Part shown: positions 63,276-64,000 of the stretch, one piece after another
Layout of the letters: every line of letters starts with the position of its first letter
Numbering within the stretch: position 1 is the first letter of the stretch
Assembly: GCF_964340395.1 (NCBI RefSeq)
Contig: NC_135563.1
Coordinates: 11,977,151 to 12,041,150 of the forward strand
Source of the DNA: Glandiceps talaboti
Lineage: Eukaryota > Hemichordata > Enteropneusta > Spengelidae
Length of the DNA stretch: 64,000 nt
Direction: 5' to 3'
The notes under the pieces: generated by a model
The model's input: only the letters and a program-made list of their open reading frames with translations
The model's database searches: none
What the model was told of the DNA's origin: nothing
Position numbers and translations under genes: made by a program

Positions 63276-64000
63276 AGGTCGGAGAGACTATTAAATAAAC
63301 GTGTTGCTATTCACATCCAAATTGACGCTGATATGAAAGGACATGGAAGTATTGGAGCGATAAAAGTTTGAAATTCGATCGACTACTTTGTTTATGTGGT
63401 TTATTCACAATATGCTGTCTATCATGTGCGTATGTGAAGAGGGGACAAATTTAATGGACTATTTAAATGCACTGTGAACTTTGAATCTATAAAAGAACCA
63501 TGATGTTTAACTTGTGTGAATCTTTTTCAATCATAGTTGACATGAAATATAGGAAAATATCACGAAATGTTGTGAGCATGTATTATATATGTAATGAACT
63601 TGTAGATGCTATAATACGACATGGTCATCACATAGGAACGTAAAGTTTAAGGAAATTTTACGGCCTCTCATTTAATGTTTATCTCCATGACGCGCATTCT
63701 AGATACACGTTGTTCTGGTTTCATGTACTGTCTCTTTTCAAGTTACGAATTACTCGCATATGTCTCGCCGTTCATTTTTCACTAAACGAAATGAATGTTC
63801 TAACTTAATATTCGAACTATATCGACGGGATATATACTATAGATTATGGCTAGACTTTCAACACTTTAAGACTTGCGAGATGACCACGGGAACACGTTTA
63901 GACTCAGGATGAACCATATATGCTAATTTTCTTTGTATTGTTCTTATTGCGCGCACGGAAGCTGTAAACCTGTGTTCATGATCTAGTATTATTCTGGATT
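63276..64000. other. non-coding stretch to window end, nothing recognised
   Basis: AT-rich, with no open frame of note, repeat or motif I can support. Confidence 0.55.

Overview
This window is eukaryotic nuclear DNA, almost certainly from an animal. It is AT-rich, has no long protein-coding frame outside simple repeats, and is crowded with microsatellites. It also holds decayed transposons, the 3' tail of a LINE-type retrotransposon, and a THAP-type zinc-finger pseudogene; THAP domains are an animal protein family. A marine invertebrate would fit the mobile-element style, but I cannot name a species or phylum. The window reads as intergenic or deep-intronic sequence. I found no tRNA, rRNA, CRISPR, operon or other prokaryotic feature.

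Layout. 1-5.3 kb holds nothing I can identify. 5.3-6.5 kb is copy 1 of an interspersed repeat family, called family A here: shared inverted ends TAGCACAACTG...CAGTTGTGCTA followed by A, 110-bp-class internal repeats and a microsatellite near the 3' end. 7.5-8.8 kb carries two large compound microsatellites. 9.79-9.96 kb holds one possible exon of a membrane protein. 13.5-14.5 kb has a microsatellite and a possible small inverted-repeat element. 14.5-24.2 kb is featureless. 24.25-26.1 kb has an imperfect foldback, a CATAT satellite, a perfect 39-bp palindrome and a possible retroposon tail. 27.7-29.25 kb is copy 2 of family A, split by a LINE 3' fragment with a 4-bp target duplication. 31-39 kb is dominated by AT, GA, ACAT/ACAG and TATG arrays. 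41.5-42 kb is an ATC array that creates a spurious poly-histidine frame. 45.6-48.2 kb has a tetranucleotide patchwork, the 5'-truncated copy 3 of family A and a 132-bp palindromic foldback set between TA arrays. 51.3 kb is TGTC/CT. 58.05-58.5 kb is the THAP pseudogene. 62.6-63.3 kb is a decayed tandem repeat of about 190 bp.

How it fits together. No gene set works together here. The biology is that of mobile elements and repeats: a non-autonomous family that carries its own microsatellite, nested insertion of a retroposon inside it, and palindromic elements sitting in TA microsatellites. The best lead for an undescribed system is family A, whose architecture (subterminal inverted repeat, variable core repeats, microsatellite, CTAA 3' end) resembles Helitron-like DINE/HINE or bivalve 'pearl' elements. 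The second is the TA-flanked foldback. Regulatory motif calls are single-sequence matches and weak.
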